DNA of 64,000 nucleotides from Herbaspirillum chlorophenolicum (GTDB taxonomy: Bacteria > Pseudomonadota > Gammaproteobacteria > Burkholderiales > Burkholderiaceae_D), in the NCBI RefSeq assembly GCF_001189955.1, contig NZ_LFLT01000003.1, forward strand, positions 124,001 to 188,000. Reading direction: 5' to 3'. The notes beneath the pieces were generated by a model, which worked only from the letters and a program-made list of their open reading frames with translations, had not been told where the DNA came from and did not search any database. The position numbers were made by a program, and so were the translations under genes. Positions 35,899-43,756 of this stretch are shown one piece after another; within the stretch, counting starts at the first letter, position 1; each line of letters opens with the position of its first letter.

Positions 35899-36060
35899 TG
35901 GTGTCCTGCTTTATTAATTCGTTGCATCAGAAAGATTGTCTAAATGCACGTCAGGCTAGGCGCAAACCGCAGCGATAGTAGGACTATCGCGAGGATTTGC
36001 AACGACGCATGGCGTGTATTTAGGCAATCTTTCGCAACGAATTAATAAAGCAGGACACCA
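35899..36060. repeat. 162-bp long palindromic intergenic element
   Basis: Perfect 27-bp outer inverted repeats (35899-35925 and 36034-36060, beginning TGGTGTCCTGCTTTATTAAT) are followed inward by an imperfect palindrome that runs to a central hairpin GCGATAGT-AGG-ACTATCGC. Almost the whole element is self-complementary. It has no coding frame and sits between the second DUF3108 gene and queC. It looks like a MITE or a bacterial interspersed mosaic repeat. It shares no sequence with the element at 15746-16015. Confidence 0.7.
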
Positions 36061-36103
36061 AATGCACCTGCCGGCCACCGCGCCGGCGCTGCAGCAATCC
36101 AGA

Positions 36104-36144
36104 CGCGGGGCCTGAATCGACACACAGTCGAACCAGGCCCCGCG
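36104..36144. promoter_or_regulatory. two-part hairpin upstream of queC
   Basis: An 11-bp outer stem (CGCGGGGCCTG / CAGGCCCCGCG) and a 5-bp inner stem (TCGAC / GTCGA, loop ACACA) are joined by a small symmetric internal loop. It ends 41 bp before the queC ATG. No T-run follows. It may be an operator, a leader structure or an upstream terminator. Confidence 0.5.
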
Positions 36145-36185
36145 CCGTTAGAATCAGTTCAACGTCACACAATCAGGCAGGCAAC

Positions 36186-36935
36186 ATGTCCCTCACTTCT
36201 TCCGACTCCCCGATCGCGCCGACCGTCAAGACCCAACGCGCGCTGGTGCTGTTTTCCGGCGGCCAGGATTCCACCACTTGCCTGGCCTGGGCGCTCTCGC
36301 GCTACCAGCGCGTGGAAACCATCGGCTTCGACTACGGCCAGCGCCACGCCATCGAGCTGAGCGTGCGCCCGGCACTGCTGGAAAAGATGAAGGGCTTCTC
36401 GCCCGAGTGGCAGGCACGCCTGGGCGAAGACCACATGATCGACCTGTCGCTGATCGGCTCGATTTCGGATACCGCCTTGACGCGCGACGTCGAGATCACC
36501 ATGCAGGACAATGGCCTGCCCAACACCTTCGTCCCCGGACGCAACCTGCTGTTCATGACGATGGCGGCCACCCTGGCCTATCGCCGCGGCCTGAACGTGC
36601 TGGTAGGCGGCATGTGCGAAACCGATTTCTCGGGCTATCCCGACTGCCGCGACGACACCATGAAGGCGCTGCAAGTCGCGCTCAACCTGGGCATGGCCAC
36701 GCAACTGAAAGTGGAAACCCCGCTGATGTGGATCGACAAGGCCGAAACCTGGGACCTGGCCCGCACACTAGGCGGCGATGCGCTGGTCGAGCTGGTGCGC
36801 AGCGAAACGCACACCTGCTACCTGGGCGAACGCGGCGCACTGCATGACTGGGGCCACGGCTGCGGAAAATGCCCGGCTTGCGAGCTGCGCGCGCGCGGCT
36901 ATCATCAATACCTCGCCCGCCAACAAGCGGCCTGA
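36186..36935 (+). CDS. queC: 7-cyano-7-deazaguanine synthase
   Basis: A 249-residue PP-loop ATP pyrophosphatase that converts 7-carboxy-7-deazaguanine to preQ0 in queuosine synthesis. The PP-loop is [13 protein letters not shown]. The fold core has [11 protein letters not shown] and [16 protein letters not shown]. The C-terminal zinc site is [10 protein letters not shown]...[16 protein letters not shown]. No other queuosine genes are adjacent. A structured leader precedes it. Confidence 0.96.
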   Translation: MSLTSSDSPIAPTVKTQRALVLFSGGQDSTTCLAWALSRYQRVETIGFDYGQRHAIELSVRPALLEKMKGFSPEWQARLGEDHMIDLSLIGSISDTALTRDVEITMQDNGLPNTFVPGRNLLFMTMAATLAYRRGLNVLVGGMCETDFSGYPDCRDDTMKALQVALNLGMATQLKVETPLMWIDKAETWDLARTLGGDALVELVRSETHTCYLGERGALHDWGHGCGKCPACELRARGYHQYLARQQAA

Positions 36936-36951
36936 TCCGGCAAGCAAACGT

Positions 36952-38136
36952 ATGCCGATGACCAGGAAATCCAGGCTGCTGGCCTGCGCTGCCGTCGCCT
37001 TGCTGCTGTTGGGCGGCGCCGAGATCGCACGCCGTGCCGCCAACCTGCCCAGCCTGCCGGTGCTGGTGAACCTGCAACTGGACCTGACGCCGCGCAGCCA
37101 GACCTACAAGCTGTACGACGCCAACCCGATCCGGCGCTCCAGCCATCCGGCTCCGCTGCCGACCACACTGCACCCGCTCGACCTTGCGCTGCCGTGGAAA
37201 GACGGCGGCACGCTGGATGTCGCCGCTTTCCTCAAGGCTACTCACACCCATGCTTTCCTCGTCGTGCAGGATGGCAAAGTCGTATTCGAGCACTACACCG
37301 ATGGCTACGATGCCGCCTCGCGCTTCACCTCGTTCTCGGTCGCCAAATCCTTCGTCGCCACACTGACCGGCGCCGCGCTGGCCGAAGGCAAGCTGGCATC
37401 GCTGCAAGAACCGATCGGCAACTATCTCAGCGGCGAAGAGGTCGCACCGGCCTACGGCAACATCACGGTCGGCCAACTGCTCGACATGCGCTCCGGCATC
37501 GATGTCGACGAACGCTACGGCGGCTCGCTCACCTCGCCGGTAGTGCGCATGTACCTCAGCACCGATCTCGGCAAATTCCTCGCCGGGCTCAGCGGCCTGC
37601 GTTTCGCGCCGGGCTCACGCTTCGAATACCGCAGCGTGGATACGCTGGTGCTGTCGCGTGTGCTGGTGCGCACCACCGGCCAGAGCCTGTCAAGCTACGC
37701 ACAGCAGACGCTGTGGGAACCGCTGGGCATGGAACAGGACGCCACCTGGAGCACCGACAGCCAGGCCCACGGTGTCGAAAAAGCCTTCTGCTGCATCAAC
37801 ACCACCGCCCGCGACTTTGCCAAACTGGGCCTGCTCTACCTGAATCAAGGACGTGCCGGCGGCAAGCAAGTCGTCAGCGCCGCCTGGACCGACGAACCGC
37901 GCCAGCCGGTCAACCGCGGCAACGCCCTCGACTACCGCGACGGCTGGTGGATCCCTCCCGGCAACGAGGCCGACCGCGATTTTTCCGCCATCGGGGTGTT
38001 CGGCCAGTACGTCTACATCAACTCGGCAACCCGCACCGTGATCGTCAAACTGAGCGACCATGGCGTGGAGCAGGATGAAGTGCTGACCTTGCTGGCCATG
38101 CGCAAGGTGGCCCATTTCGTTTCGGGCAAGGACTGA
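36952..38136 (+). CDS. serine hydrolase, beta-lactamase class C / NylB-like
   Basis: A 394-residue protein with an N-terminal signal anchor (LLACAAVALLLLGGAEIA) and a serine beta-lactamase-like domain. The catalytic SxxK is SVAK in FTSFSVAKSF. The tyrosine motif is FEYRSVDTLVLS, where Tyr-Arg-Ser replaces Tyr-Ser-Asn as in 6-aminohexanoate-dimer hydrolases. Likely activities are amide or ester hydrolysis; beta-lactam resistance should not be assumed. The start is 16 bp after queC; the ATG two codons later (36958) is equally possible. Confidence 0.85.
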   Translation: MPMTRKSRLLACAAVALLLLGGAEIARRAANLPSLPVLVNLQLDLTPRSQTYKLYDANPIRRSSHPAPLPTTLHPLDLALPWKDGGTLDVAAFLKATHTHAFLVVQDGKVVFEHYTDGYDAASRFTSFSVAKSFVATLTGAALAEGKLASLQEPIGNYLSGEEVAPAYGNITVGQLLDMRSGIDVDERYGGSLTSPVVRMYLSTDLGKFLAGLSGLRFAPGSRFEYRSVDTLVLSRVLVRTTGQSLSSYAQQTLWEPLGMEQDATWSTDSQAHGVEKAFCCINTTARDFAKLGLLYLNQGRAGGKQVVSAAWTDEPRQPVNRGNALDYRDGWWIPPGNEADRDFSAIGVFGQYVYINSATRTVIVKLSDHGVEQDEVLTLLAMRKVAHFVSGKD

Positions 38137-38158
38137 ACCGGATTTTCCTGCACGCATG

Positions 38159-38196
38159 AAAAAAGCCGTCCGCTTCAGAAAGCGGACGGCTTTTTT
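38159..38196. terminator. bidirectional terminator between the hydrolase gene and mrcA
   Basis: An 11-bp GC-rich stem (GCCGTCCGCTT / AAGCGGACGGC, loop CAGA) is flanked by A6 and T7. It lies between convergent genes. Confidence 0.92.
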
Positions 38197-38223
38197 TCAG
38201 TCTTGCGGCAACGGCGCCTGATA

Positions 38224-40629
38224 TCAGAACAATTCGTTCTTCATCTGCGTCTTGGCCTTTTCCTCTTCCGGCGACAGCGGTGGACGGTCGCCCATCCCCA
38301 GATCGCGCACCATGGCCGAAGGCGGATACTCCGCATAGTAGTACTCGCCGCCGGACTCGATGATGCCGTCCGGCACCTTGCGGTCCACGTTGGGTACGTC
38401 CTTCAATACCTTGGACATGTAGTTGATCCACACCGGCAACGCCAGGCCGCCGCCGGTTTCGCGGTCGCCCAGACTCTTGGGCTGGTCGTAGCCGATCCAC
38501 GCAATGGCCGCCAGGTTGGGCTGGTAGCCGGCGAACCAGGCGTCCATCGAGTCGTTGGTGGTGCCGGTCTTGCCGGCCAGGTCGGTACGCTTCAGCGACA
38601 AGGCCTTGACCGCGGTGCCGTGGCGCACCACGTCGCGCAGCATGCTGTCCATGATGAAGGCATTGCGCGCATCGATCACGCGGTTGGACTCGTCGTCGGC
38701 CGTGGCCGGCTTACCCTGCGACAGCACGTTGCCGTTGTTGTCGGCCACCTTGGTGATCAGGTAGGGATTGATCTTGTAGCCGCCGTTGGCGAACACCGAA
38801 TACGCCCCCACCATCTGCAGCGGCGTGACGTTGCCGGCGCCCAGCGCCAGGGTCAGGTACGGCGGGTTCTTCTCGGCGTCGAAACCGAAGCGGGTGATGT
38901 ATTCCTGCGCATACTTCACGCCGACGCGCTCCAGAATGCGGATCGAGACCAAGTTGATCGACTTCTGCAGCGCACGGCGCATCGAGATCGGTCCTTCGAA
39001 CTTGCCGCCGTAGTTCTTCGGCTGCCAGACCTGGCCACCGGTCTGGGTGAAGGTCAGCGGAGCATCGTTGATGATGGTGGCCGGCGACAAGCCCTTTTCC
39101 AGCGATGAGGAATAGATGAACGGCTTGAACGACGAGCCCGGCTGGCGCCATGCCTGCGTCACGTGGTTGAACTTGTTGCGGTTGAAATCGAAGCCGCCGA
39201 CCAGCGAACGGATCGCGCCATCCTGCGGATTGACCGAGACGAAGGCCGATTCGACTTCCGGCATCTGCGTGATGATCCAGTTCTTGCCGTCCTGGAATAC
39301 GCGGATGATGGCGCCACGGCGGATCTTCTTTTGCGGCGGCGCCTTGTCCGACAGCAGGTTGGCGCCGAAGCCCAGGCCGGAACCCGAAATGGTGATTTCC
39401 TCGCCGGTGGCCAGCACCGCGGTGATCTCCTTGGGCTTGGCGTCCAGCACCACGGCCGAGACCATGTCGTCGCTGTCGGGATGGTCGGCCAGCTCCACTT
39501 CGATGGCATCTTCCACGGCTTCCTTGGAGGCGCCTTCGGGCAACTCCATGTAGCCTTCCGGACCGCGGTAGCCGTGGCGGCGCTCGTAGTCGATGATGCC
39601 GCGGCGCAGGGCGATGTAGGCGGCGTCCTGGTCGGCCTTGGTAATCGTGGTGAACACGTTCAGGCCGCGCGTATAGGTCTCGTCCTTGTACTGGGCATAG
39701 ACCAGTTGGCGCGCCATTTCAGCCACATATTCAGCGTGCATGCCGAAGGCGGAACTGTCGCCCTTGACGCGCAGTTCCTCATCCCGCGCCTCCAGATATT
39801 GCGGCTCGGTGATGTAGCCCAGCTGGCGCATGCGCAGCAGGATGTACTGCTGGCGCGCATGGGCGCGCTTGGGATTGACCACCGGGTTGTAGGCCGACGG
39901 CGCCTTGGGCAGGCCGGCCAGCATCGCCGCTTCGGCAATGGTGATGTCCTTCAGTTGCTTGCCGAAATAAATCTGGGCGGCCGAAGCGAAACCGTAGGCG
40001 CGCTGCCCCAGATAAATCTGGTTCATGTAGACCTCGAGGATCTGGTCCTTGGTCAGGTTGTTCTCGATCTTCCAGGCCAGCGGGATCTCATAGAAGAATT
40101 TGCGCGTGGCCTTCTGCAGGAAGGTCGGCTCGTTGCTGGTCAGGAAGAAATTGCGGGCCACCTGCTGGGTGATGGTGGAAGCGCCGCCGCCGCCGCCCGA
40201 GAGGTTGGAGAAGGTGGCGCGTGCGATGCCCTGGTAGTCGACCCCGCCGTGCTCGTAGAAGCGGTCATCCTCGATGGCCAGCACGGCCTTCTTCATGATG
40301 TCGGGAATGTCCTTGAAATGCACCAGGTTGCGGCGCTCCTCGCCAAACTCGCCGATCAGCACGCCATCGGCCGAGAAAATGCGCAGCGGGATCTTCGGAC
40401 GGTAATCCGTCAACGTGTCGAGATCGGGCAACTTGGGATAGGTCAGCGCAACGATGAAGGTCACGCCCAGCAGGGCCATCACCACCACACCGAAGATGAT
40501 GCCGAAGAAGCCGAGAACGAGACGGATAGACCAGTGCAGGCGCTTGCGCGGCGCTTTTTCCTTGCCTGCCTGCGGCTTGTCAGCCGGAGTCGGGTTCGGT
40601 TTTTCGCCAGCGTTTGGAGGTAAAGACAT
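38224..40629 (-). CDS. mrcA: penicillin-binding protein 1A
   Basis: An 801-residue bifunctional peptidoglycan synthase. A short cytoplasmic tail and a membrane anchor (about residues 37-65) come first. The glycosyltransferase domain follows (AIEDDRFYEHGGVD, ASTITQQVARNFFL, then IYLGQRAYGFASAAQIYF). The OB-like insert and the transpeptidase domain have the active-site PGSSFKPF (SxxK), SIN (SxN) and GKTGTTND (KTG). The ATG at 40629 is used; an in-frame upstream ATG at 40704 lies over the promoter. It is divergent from the pilMNOPQ operon, as in many proteobacteria. Confidence 0.96.
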   Translation of the reverse strand: MSLPPNAGEKPNPTPADKPQAGKEKAPRKRLHWSIRLVLGFFGIIFGVVVMALLGVTFIVALTYPKLPDLDTLTDYRPKIPLRIFSADGVLIGEFGEERRNLVHFKDIPDIMKKAVLAIEDDRFYEHGGVDYQGIARATFSNLSGGGGGASTITQQVARNFFLTSNEPTFLQKATRKFFYEIPLAWKIENNLTKDQILEVYMNQIYLGQRAYGFASAAQIYFGKQLKDITIAEAAMLAGLPKAPSAYNPVVNPKRAHARQQYILLRMRQLGYITEPQYLEARDEELRVKGDSSAFGMHAEYVAEMARQLVYAQYKDETYTRGLNVFTTITKADQDAAYIALRRGIIDYERRHGYRGPEGYMELPEGASKEAVEDAIEVELADHPDSDDMVSAVVLDAKPKEITAVLATGEEITISGSGLGFGANLLSDKAPPQKKIRRGAIIRVFQDGKNWIITQMPEVESAFVSVNPQDGAIRSLVGGFDFNRNKFNHVTQAWRQPGSSFKPFIYSSSLEKGLSPATIINDAPLTFTQTGGQVWQPKNYGGKFEGPISMRRALQKSINLVSIRILERVGVKYAQEYITRFGFDAEKNPPYLTLALGAGNVTPLQMVGAYSVFANGGYKINPYLITKVADNNGNVLSQGKPATADDESNRVIDARNAFIMDSMLRDVVRHGTAVKALSLKRTDLAGKTGTTNDSMDAWFAGYQPNLAAIAWIGYDQPKSLGDRETGGGLALPVWINYMSKVLKDVPNVDRKVPDGIIESGGEYYYAEYPPSAMVRDLGMGDRPPLSPEEEKAKTQMKNELF

Positions 40630-41041
40630 GCGAAATAAACTAGATAAATGCGAGATAGGCGAGTCAAATCGGGCCGTAGCCGGATTAAAGAGACAAGGAC
40701 GCATTATAGCGGGTCGCCCCTACGGCCCAAGCAGCCGGCCCCGGCCAACCGCCAATCGACAGCGGCAACCGGCGCCCAAATGCTGCCACGGAGAAGGATC
40801 GGCTCCGATCTGCCTCCAATTTGCATCAATTTGGCGCAATCGCCAGACAACTATCCAACACCCGCGGATAACCGAGTGTTGCAAATAGACCAAACTCGTT
40901 TGACCCGATCAGCCGCTGCGGTTCCCTCCAGCGCCGGTTCATTTGCTTTGCATTCTTCAAGTTTCATCTATTGCCGGCCCGATGCGGCCTGCCGAACAAT
41001 CACCGGCTTATTCGAAACGCATCCGAACAGGGTATTTCCGC
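40630..41041. other. divergent mrcA-pilM intergenic region
   Basis: 412 bp. Besides the mrcA promoter I see no confident promoter for pilM and no repeat. The length depends on the pilM start, which is uncertain: in-frame ATGs at 40943 and 40982 would shorten it. Confidence 0.5.
40703..40730 (-). promoter_or_regulatory. probable sigma-70 promoter of mrcA
   Basis: On the minus strand TATAAT (40703-40708) is preceded by TTGGGC (40725-40730) with a 16-bp spacer. The -10 is perfect and the -35 matches four of six bases. It lies 74 bp upstream of the mrcA ATG. Confidence 0.6.
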
Positions 41042-41953
41042 GTGGCATTTTCACTGGCATTGAAAAGATGGCGAATCGGCACACGGGGCATGTGCGCCGG
41101 ATTGGACATTGGCGCCGACCGCATCAGGCTGGCCGTGCTGCGCCGGCAGCGCGACAGGCTGCAGCTGGAACTGCTGGCCGACTATGCCTTTGGCCAGACC
41201 ATCTGCAACGATGGCCAGATCGGCGACTTCGAACTGCTGGTGCGTGGCTGCCGCCAGTTGCTGCGGCAACACACGATTCATGCCGGCCCGGTTGCCATGG
41301 CCATCCCGGCGGCAGCGGTCACATTGACGCAACTGACGTTGCCCGCCACGTCGAACGAACTGGAACGGCTGGCGCAGGTTCGGGCCGAAGTGGCAACCCA
41401 CCAGCGGCAACCGCTGGATGAATTGGCGCTCGATTATCGTGTGTTCGGCCCGGCTCCGCGTTCTCCCGCCGATGTGCAGGTACTGGCAGCCACGGCGCCG
41501 GCCATGCTGGTGGAAGACAGGCTGGCCCTGGCCGAATCGCTGGGATTGGAAGCACGCACGGTCGTGCCCGACGGCTGGAGCCTGGCAGCCTTCCTTCGCG
41601 GCAGTGATTGCGCAGCCGTCTTGCACCTGGGTACGGCTTCGGCCTGGCTGTCGCCGCGCGCGCAAAGCTGGCAACCGCTCTCATGGCGGCCCGGTAGTTC
41701 GTCCATTACCGACCTGCTGGGAGAGCTGGCGCCGATGATGCATCCGGCTCCGCAACGGCTGCTGCTGAGCGGCGATGTGGTCGACCTGCCCCTGGTTGAG
41801 GCAGCGCTGCAGAAATACGCCGGCATCCCCGCTGCGGTTGCTACATTTCCGCCTCACATCCTGATGGCGAATCACGTGGCTGCGGCCATCGCGCCGCGCA
41901 ATCTTCCGGCATTCCATTGCGCCGTTGCGCTCGCCGCGGAAGGGCTCATGTGA
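41042..41953 (+). CDS. pilM: type IV pilus assembly protein PilM
   Basis: A 303-residue actin-like cytoplasmic protein of the pilus alignment complex. The nucleotide-binding opening is GLDIGADRIRLAVLRR, and VAMAIPAAAVTLTQLTLPAT and LLLSGDVVDLPLVEAAL match the family. It is shorter and more diverged than Pseudomonas PilM (about 354 residues). The GTG at 41042 (VAFSLALKRW) is preferred because canonical PilM proteins begin just before the DIG motif; an ATG at 41090 would cut it short. Its stop overlaps the pilN start. Confidence 0.82.
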   Translation: MAFSLALKRWRIGTRGMCAGLDIGADRIRLAVLRRQRDRLQLELLADYAFGQTICNDGQIGDFELLVRGCRQLLRQHTIHAGPVAMAIPAAAVTLTQLTLPATSNELERLAQVRAEVATHQRQPLDELALDYRVFGPAPRSPADVQVLAATAPAMLVEDRLALAESLGLEARTVVPDGWSLAAFLRGSDCAAVLHLGTASAWLSPRAQSWQPLSWRPGSSSITDLLGELAPMMHPAPQRLLLSGDVVDLPLVEAALQKYAGIPAAVATFPPHILMANHVAAAIAPRNLPAFHCAVALAAEGLM

Positions 41954-42546
41954 ACAATTGCCAGGCCGCCCCTAACTTCGCTTTGTCCCCGTCCCAGCGT
42001 CTCCGGGAACGCGAACTTTCGTTCTACCGTTGGCTGGCGTTTTCGGCCTTGCTAGGCGTCTTGCCGGTACTGGCATTGGCTGTCCGTATCGATGCCCAAA
42101 CGGACAGCATCGGCATGGCCAATCGCTTGCTGAACAACGAACTGCAAACACTGCAGCCGCAACTGGATCAACTTGCGTCAAGCAAGGCCCGCATTGCGGA
42201 CATCCAATCCCGTCTGGCGGCACTCAACCGCCAGGCCGCCCTGCGCACGCAAGCCGCATCACTATTGCGCGCCGCCTCCGTCGCCGCAATACCGGAAATC
42301 AGGCTGTACCGAATCGCCCTGCAGCCGCGCGCAGGCGAACTGCGTGGCCACGCAGGAGACGTACGCGATATCCATGCATACGCCAATGCCCTGCGCCATG
42401 CCGGTATGGAACCTGTCTCCATCCAGGATATGCGGATCATGGACAAGAATGCCGGCAACGGGCGCTATGACTTCACCTTGTCGCTGCCCTTGTCATTGCC
42501 GCAATTGCGCGGCGATGAACCGGCCGATGCCAGCAGGCAACGATGA
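41950..42546 (+). CDS. pilN: type IV pilus assembly protein PilN
   Basis: A 198-residue inner-membrane protein: cytoplasmic tail, one membrane helix (about residues 26-46, WLAFSALLGVLPVLALAV), coiled coil and a periplasmic ferredoxin-like domain. The usual N-terminal INLLPWR motif that docks in PilM is replaced by a diverged PNFALSPSQRLRERE. The start is a GTG that overlaps the pilM TGA. It overlaps pilO by 4 bp. Confidence 0.83.
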   Translation: MNNCQAAPNFALSPSQRLRERELSFYRWLAFSALLGVLPVLALAVRIDAQTDSIGMANRLLNNELQTLQPQLDQLASSKARIADIQSRLAALNRQAALRTQAASLLRAASVAAIPEIRLYRIALQPRAGELRGHAGDVRDIHAYANALRHAGMEPVSIQDMRIMDKNAGNGRYDFTLSLPLSLPQLRGDEPADASRQR

Positions 42547-43145
42547 AACGCCAGTCCGCACTGCTGGCGCACCCTGCGCATTGGCCTCTGGCGGCACGCA
42601 CCATCCTGCTGCTGGCCGTGGCGCTGGCCTACTCCGCCACCGGGCTTTTCCTGTATGTGCAAGAGCGCAGCGCATTGCGCCAGGCTGCGGAAAATCTTCG
42701 CCACAGCTTGCAATCGCGCCTGGCTACCGCGTTGTCAAAAGTATCGGAACTCCCTGTGCTGCGCTCACAGGAGAACCTCCTCGGCATGCAATTACTGACC
42801 GTGCAAGACCAGCTATGGCCGGAAGACAGCCATTCCGGCGCCGGCCTATTGCAACTCAAGCTGGCACGCCGCGCAGAAGAATGCGGCCTGGAGATGGAAT
42901 CGTTCAAGCCGCTGACGCCAGCCCATCCCGTCGGCCAGCCCACCGCCCACGCCGAGATCAACATGAGTGGCGAGTACGCAGGCCTGTTGCAGTTCGTGGA
43001 ACTGGTTACCCGTCCCCCGCTTCCGGTGCAGTTCGAATCGATGGAACTCGCCGTCCATACTGCCCGCGAAGGCAGCCAGACCTTGCTGATGAAAGCCGTC
43101 CTTGCCGCCGCGCTGCGCGATCCGGACGCCCATACCAAAAAATGA
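42543..43145 (+). CDS. pilO: type IV pilus assembly protein PilO
   Basis: A 200-residue bitopic protein: short cytoplasmic head, membrane helix at about residues 17-38, coiled coil (RQAAENLRHSLQSRLATALSKVSEL) and a PilO periplasmic domain (HAEINMSGEYAGLLQFVELV...PLPVQFESMEL). It forms a heterodimer with PilN in the alignment complex. Starts and stops overlap those of pilN and pilP by 4 bp. Confidence 0.86.
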   Translation: MKRQSALLAHPAHWPLAARTILLLAVALAYSATGLFLYVQERSALRQAAENLRHSLQSRLATALSKVSELPVLRSQENLLGMQLLTVQDQLWPEDSHSGAGLLQLKLARRAEECGLEMESFKPLTPAHPVGQPTAHAEINMSGEYAGLLQFVELVTRPPLPVQFESMELAVHTAREGSQTLLMKAVLAAALRDPDAHTKK

Positions 43146-43756
43146 CGCCAACATTCGTTTCCCTCCTCCCGGCTTGCTTGCCGGTGTATTTATTCGCAAC
43201 CGGGCTACTGGCCGGCTGCGGCGCTGCAGATCAAACCGAGGCCGTCCGCGCCTGGATTGCCCAAGCCAGGCACGACGCCATCTCCCGCGTGCAGGCGCCG
43301 GCACCCTCTCAGCCGGAACAAACCGACACCGAGGCCATCATCCCGACGGATGTGCCTGCCGATCCATTCGGCATGGTGCAACGGCGAGCCGCACATCGGC
43401 AGGCAACTGCACATATCGAGGAAGAAACCGGTAACGGTACCGGGCTGAATCAAGCCAGGCCAGCCGAGAAATCCGAGCCGCATATCCGGGTACTTGGCAC
43501 ACTGGTGCAGGAAACCTCCGCCTATGCCGTGCTGCAGATAGACGGCCGCAGTTTGCGCGTGCGCGTCGGTGACGAGCTCCCTGCGGAGTTGGGACGCATA
43601 GTACACGTCGATGAACAGTCGGTGAAAGTCACCAGCCGGGGCGCGACGCAGGTATTGGCGGTAGGGCGCGGTGATCCACAAGAATCAGCATCCGATACAC
43701 AGCCGTTGGCGAACAAAGTGCGCCAACCAAGACAACGCCAGTTGGTGCGCCCATGA
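43142..43756 (+). CDS. pilP: type IV pilus lipoprotein PilP
   Basis: A 204-residue lipoprotein. The lipobox is LLAGC (cysteine near residue 26). A flexible linker of about 85 residues precedes the PilP beta-domain (IRVLGTLVQETSAYAVLQIDGRSLRVRVGDELPAELGRIVHVDEQSVKV). It links PilNO to the PilQ secretin. The ATG overlaps the pilO stop; the reading frame opens much further upstream but there it only shadows pilN and pilO. Confidence 0.86.
   Translation: MTPTFVSLLPACLPVYLFATGLLAGCGAADQTEAVRAWIAQARHDAISRVQAPAPSQPEQTDTEAIIPTDVPADPFGMVQRRAAHRQATAHIEEETGNGTGLNQARPAEKSEPHIRVLGTLVQETSAYAVLQIDGRSLRVRVGDELPAELGRIVHVDEQSVKVTSRGATQVLAVGRGDPQESASDTQPLANKVRQPRQRQLVRP

Noticed and set aside
36061-36185. preQ1 riboswitch upstream of queC
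   Set aside because: The hairpin seen has no recognisable preQ1 aptamer consensus or pseudoknot tail. It is reported only as an unassigned structure.
36952-38136. A beta-lactam resistance gene
   Set aside because: The SxxK is present, but the Tyr-Arg-Ser motif and overall layout fit NylB-like amide hydrolases better than AmpC.
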